Below are positions 39,635 to 40,599 of a DNA stretch of 40,599 nt, piece by piece. The stretch lies in the NCBI GenBank assembly GCA_020441385.1, contig JAGRMG010000117.1, positions 1 through 40,599 on the forward strand, read 5' to 3'. Source of the stretch: Paracoccaceae bacterium. GTDB taxonomy: Bacteria > Pseudomonadota > Alphaproteobacteria > Rhodobacterales > Rhodobacteraceae. The translations under genes were made by a program, and so were the position numbers. The notes below the pieces were generated by a model. That model was given only the letters and a program-made list of their open reading frames with translations, was not told where the DNA came from and did not search any database. Every line of letters begins with the position of its first letter. Within the stretch, counting starts at the first letter, position 1.

Positions 39635-40599
39635 TCTTCCACTCCTTCAATTTGTCCGTGGGCGGCACGGCGGGCGAATTCGGCCCCGCCGAGAGCGCCG
39701 GTATAGATCGAATCCGGGTCGATGTTGATCTTCACTTCGCCGTAGTTCTCGAACACCAGTTTCTTCAGTTCGCGCACCGCCGCCTCGTTCTTGGCGACGC
39801 CGCCGGTAAAGGTGAACTCGTCGGCCACCCCGCCCGAACGCGACAGGATCGACATGGAGCGCAGGATGATGGCGCGGTGCAGACCGGCCAGGATATCCTC
39901 GCGCGCCTCGCCCAGCGCCAGACGGTCGCGCAGTTCGGCGCCCGCGAACACCGTGCAGGTCGAGTTGATGCGCGCCGGCTTGTTCGACTTGAGCGCCATC
40001 GGCCCAAGCTCGTGCAGGCCCATGTTCATCTCGTCGGCGATATAGCCCAGGTAGCGCCCGGTGCCCGCGGCACAGCGGTCGTTCATCTGGAAGTTCTCGA
40101 CGATGCCGTCGGCATTGACCTGGATGCCCTTGGTATCCTGGCCGCCGATGTCCAGAACCGTGCGGGTCTTGGGGAACATCATGTGCGCGCCAAGGCCGTG
40201 GCAGAGGATCTCCGAGCGGATATGCTCTTTCGAGAAGGGCAGCGTCACGCGGCCATAGCCGGTGCCGACCAGATAGGTCTCTTCCAGTTCGATGCCAAGC
40301 GCGTGATCCACGCGCCCGCCCAGATCGGCCGCGGTCTGGCCGCCCTCGCGGGCCACGCGATCGAGCGCGCGCTTGAACTTCTCGTTCAGGCTGCCCGAGG
40401 GCGGGCGGTTTTCCACCGCGATGATCGACTTGTCATAGACGTTCAGCAGCTGTTCGTAGGGCATGCCGGCGTCGCGGGCCACTTCCTCGGCCAGCGCCAG
40501 ATAGCGCGAACCGGCGATGTCGCGGAAGAAGTCCGACTTGCGGTCGGCATCCGGGGCATACATGGCCGGGGCCTCGCCGCGCAGGCGGCCGAACACCTC
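39631..40599 (-). CDS. bcrA: Benzoyl-CoA reductase subunit A (BadF-like ATPase subunit), 5' end outside window
   Basis: The last 323 residues of BcrA are visible; the full protein is about 430-440 residues and the frame runs off the right edge. Blocks are [25 protein letters not shown], the cluster ligand stretch [30 protein letters not shown], and the ATPase motif [12 protein letters not shown]. With BcrD it forms the ATP-hydrolysing electron activator of benzoyl-CoA reductase. The catalytic subunits BcrB and BcrC are expected just upstream, beyond the window, following the Thauera order C-B-A-D. Confidence 0.95.
   Translation of the reverse strand, partial: EVFGRLRGEAPAMYAPDADRKSDFFRDIAGSRYLALAEEVARDAGMPYEQLLNVYDKSIIAVENRPPSGSLNEKFKRALDRVAREGGQTAADLGGRVDHALGIELEETYLVGTGYGRVTLPFSKEHIRSEILCHGLGAHMMFPKTRTVLDIGGQDTKGIQVNADGIVENFQMNDRCAAGTGRYLGYIADEMNMGLHELGPMALKSNKPARINSTCTVFAGAELRDRLALGEAREDILAGLHRAIILRSMSILSRSGGVADEFTFTGGVAKNEAAVRELKKLVFENYGEVKINIDPDSIYTGALGGAEFARRAAHGQIEGVEE

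Noticed and set aside
1..40599. Search for CRISPR arrays, transposases, integrases, tRNA genes and toxin-antitoxin or phage-defence genes
   Set aside because: Nothing recognisable was seen; the only clear tandem repeat is the 2 x 15 bp unit at 29922-29951.

Overview
The window is high-GC (roughly two thirds), densely coding DNA from an alphaproteobacterium, most likely a member of the Rhodobacterales. The evidence is an alphaproteobacterial general stress response locus (phyR, nepR, ecfG, HWE-type kinase), a TRAP transporter, many ATGA/GTGA start-stop overlaps, and an intergenic motif that I recall from roseobacter genomes. The genus cannot be named from the sequence. No rRNA, tRNA, CRISPR array, insertion sequence or phage gene was seen.

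Layout. (1) 1-8979: two facing operons for an unidentified carboxylic acid. The + strand carries a crotonase (cut by the left edge), TRAP transporter dctPQM and a CaiB-type CoA-transferase. The - strand carries a second CaiB CoA-transferase, a second crotonase, a GntR/UTRA regulator and an acyl-CoA dehydrogenase. (2) 9185-16179, - strand: 4-hydroxybenzoyl-CoA reductase hcrC-hcrA-hcrB, translationally coupled to a DUF2249 protein and a multi-pass NnrS/heme-copper-oxidase-like protein. A hemerythrin-domain protein and a tandem GNAT acetyltransferase follow behind their own promoter. (3) 16436-23405, + strand: a BadL-like GNAT and a BadM-like Rrf2 regulator, then an aryl-CoA ligase (benzoate/4-hydroxybenzoate type) overlapping a four-gene 2-oxoacid:acceptor oxidoreductase. 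The FAD/NAD(P) subunit of that enzyme is fused to a two-cluster ferredoxin domain. (4) 23508-30318: a general stress response island (lpd-like flavoprotein, kinase, ecfG, nepR, phyR, DUF1328, DUF883, PRC-barrel protein) with six GGAAC-N16/17-(C/A)GTT promoters. (5) 30333-40599, - strand: benzoyl-CoA reductase subunits bcrA (cut by the right edge) and bcrD, ferredoxin, then fadE, thiolase, fadB, an acetyl-CoA hydrolase/transferase family protein and an MgtC-family protein.

How the genes fit together. The ligase activates an aromatic acid. HcrABC removes the para-hydroxyl from 4-hydroxybenzoyl-CoA. The ATP-dependent class I benzoyl-CoA reductase dearomatises benzoyl-CoA. Both reductases need low-potential ferredoxin, supplied by the small 2[4Fe-4S] ferredoxin and probably recharged by the 2-oxoacid oxidoreductase. 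The fadE/thiolase/fadB block could carry the ring-opened dicarboxyl-CoA through beta-oxidation. Control is probably by BadM, with BadL making or removing an acetylated aromatic effector. A GTACCG box just downstream of the -10 is shared by the hcr, ligase and hemerythrin promoters and is a candidate operator. The bcrC, bcrB and ring-opening genes must lie outside the window.
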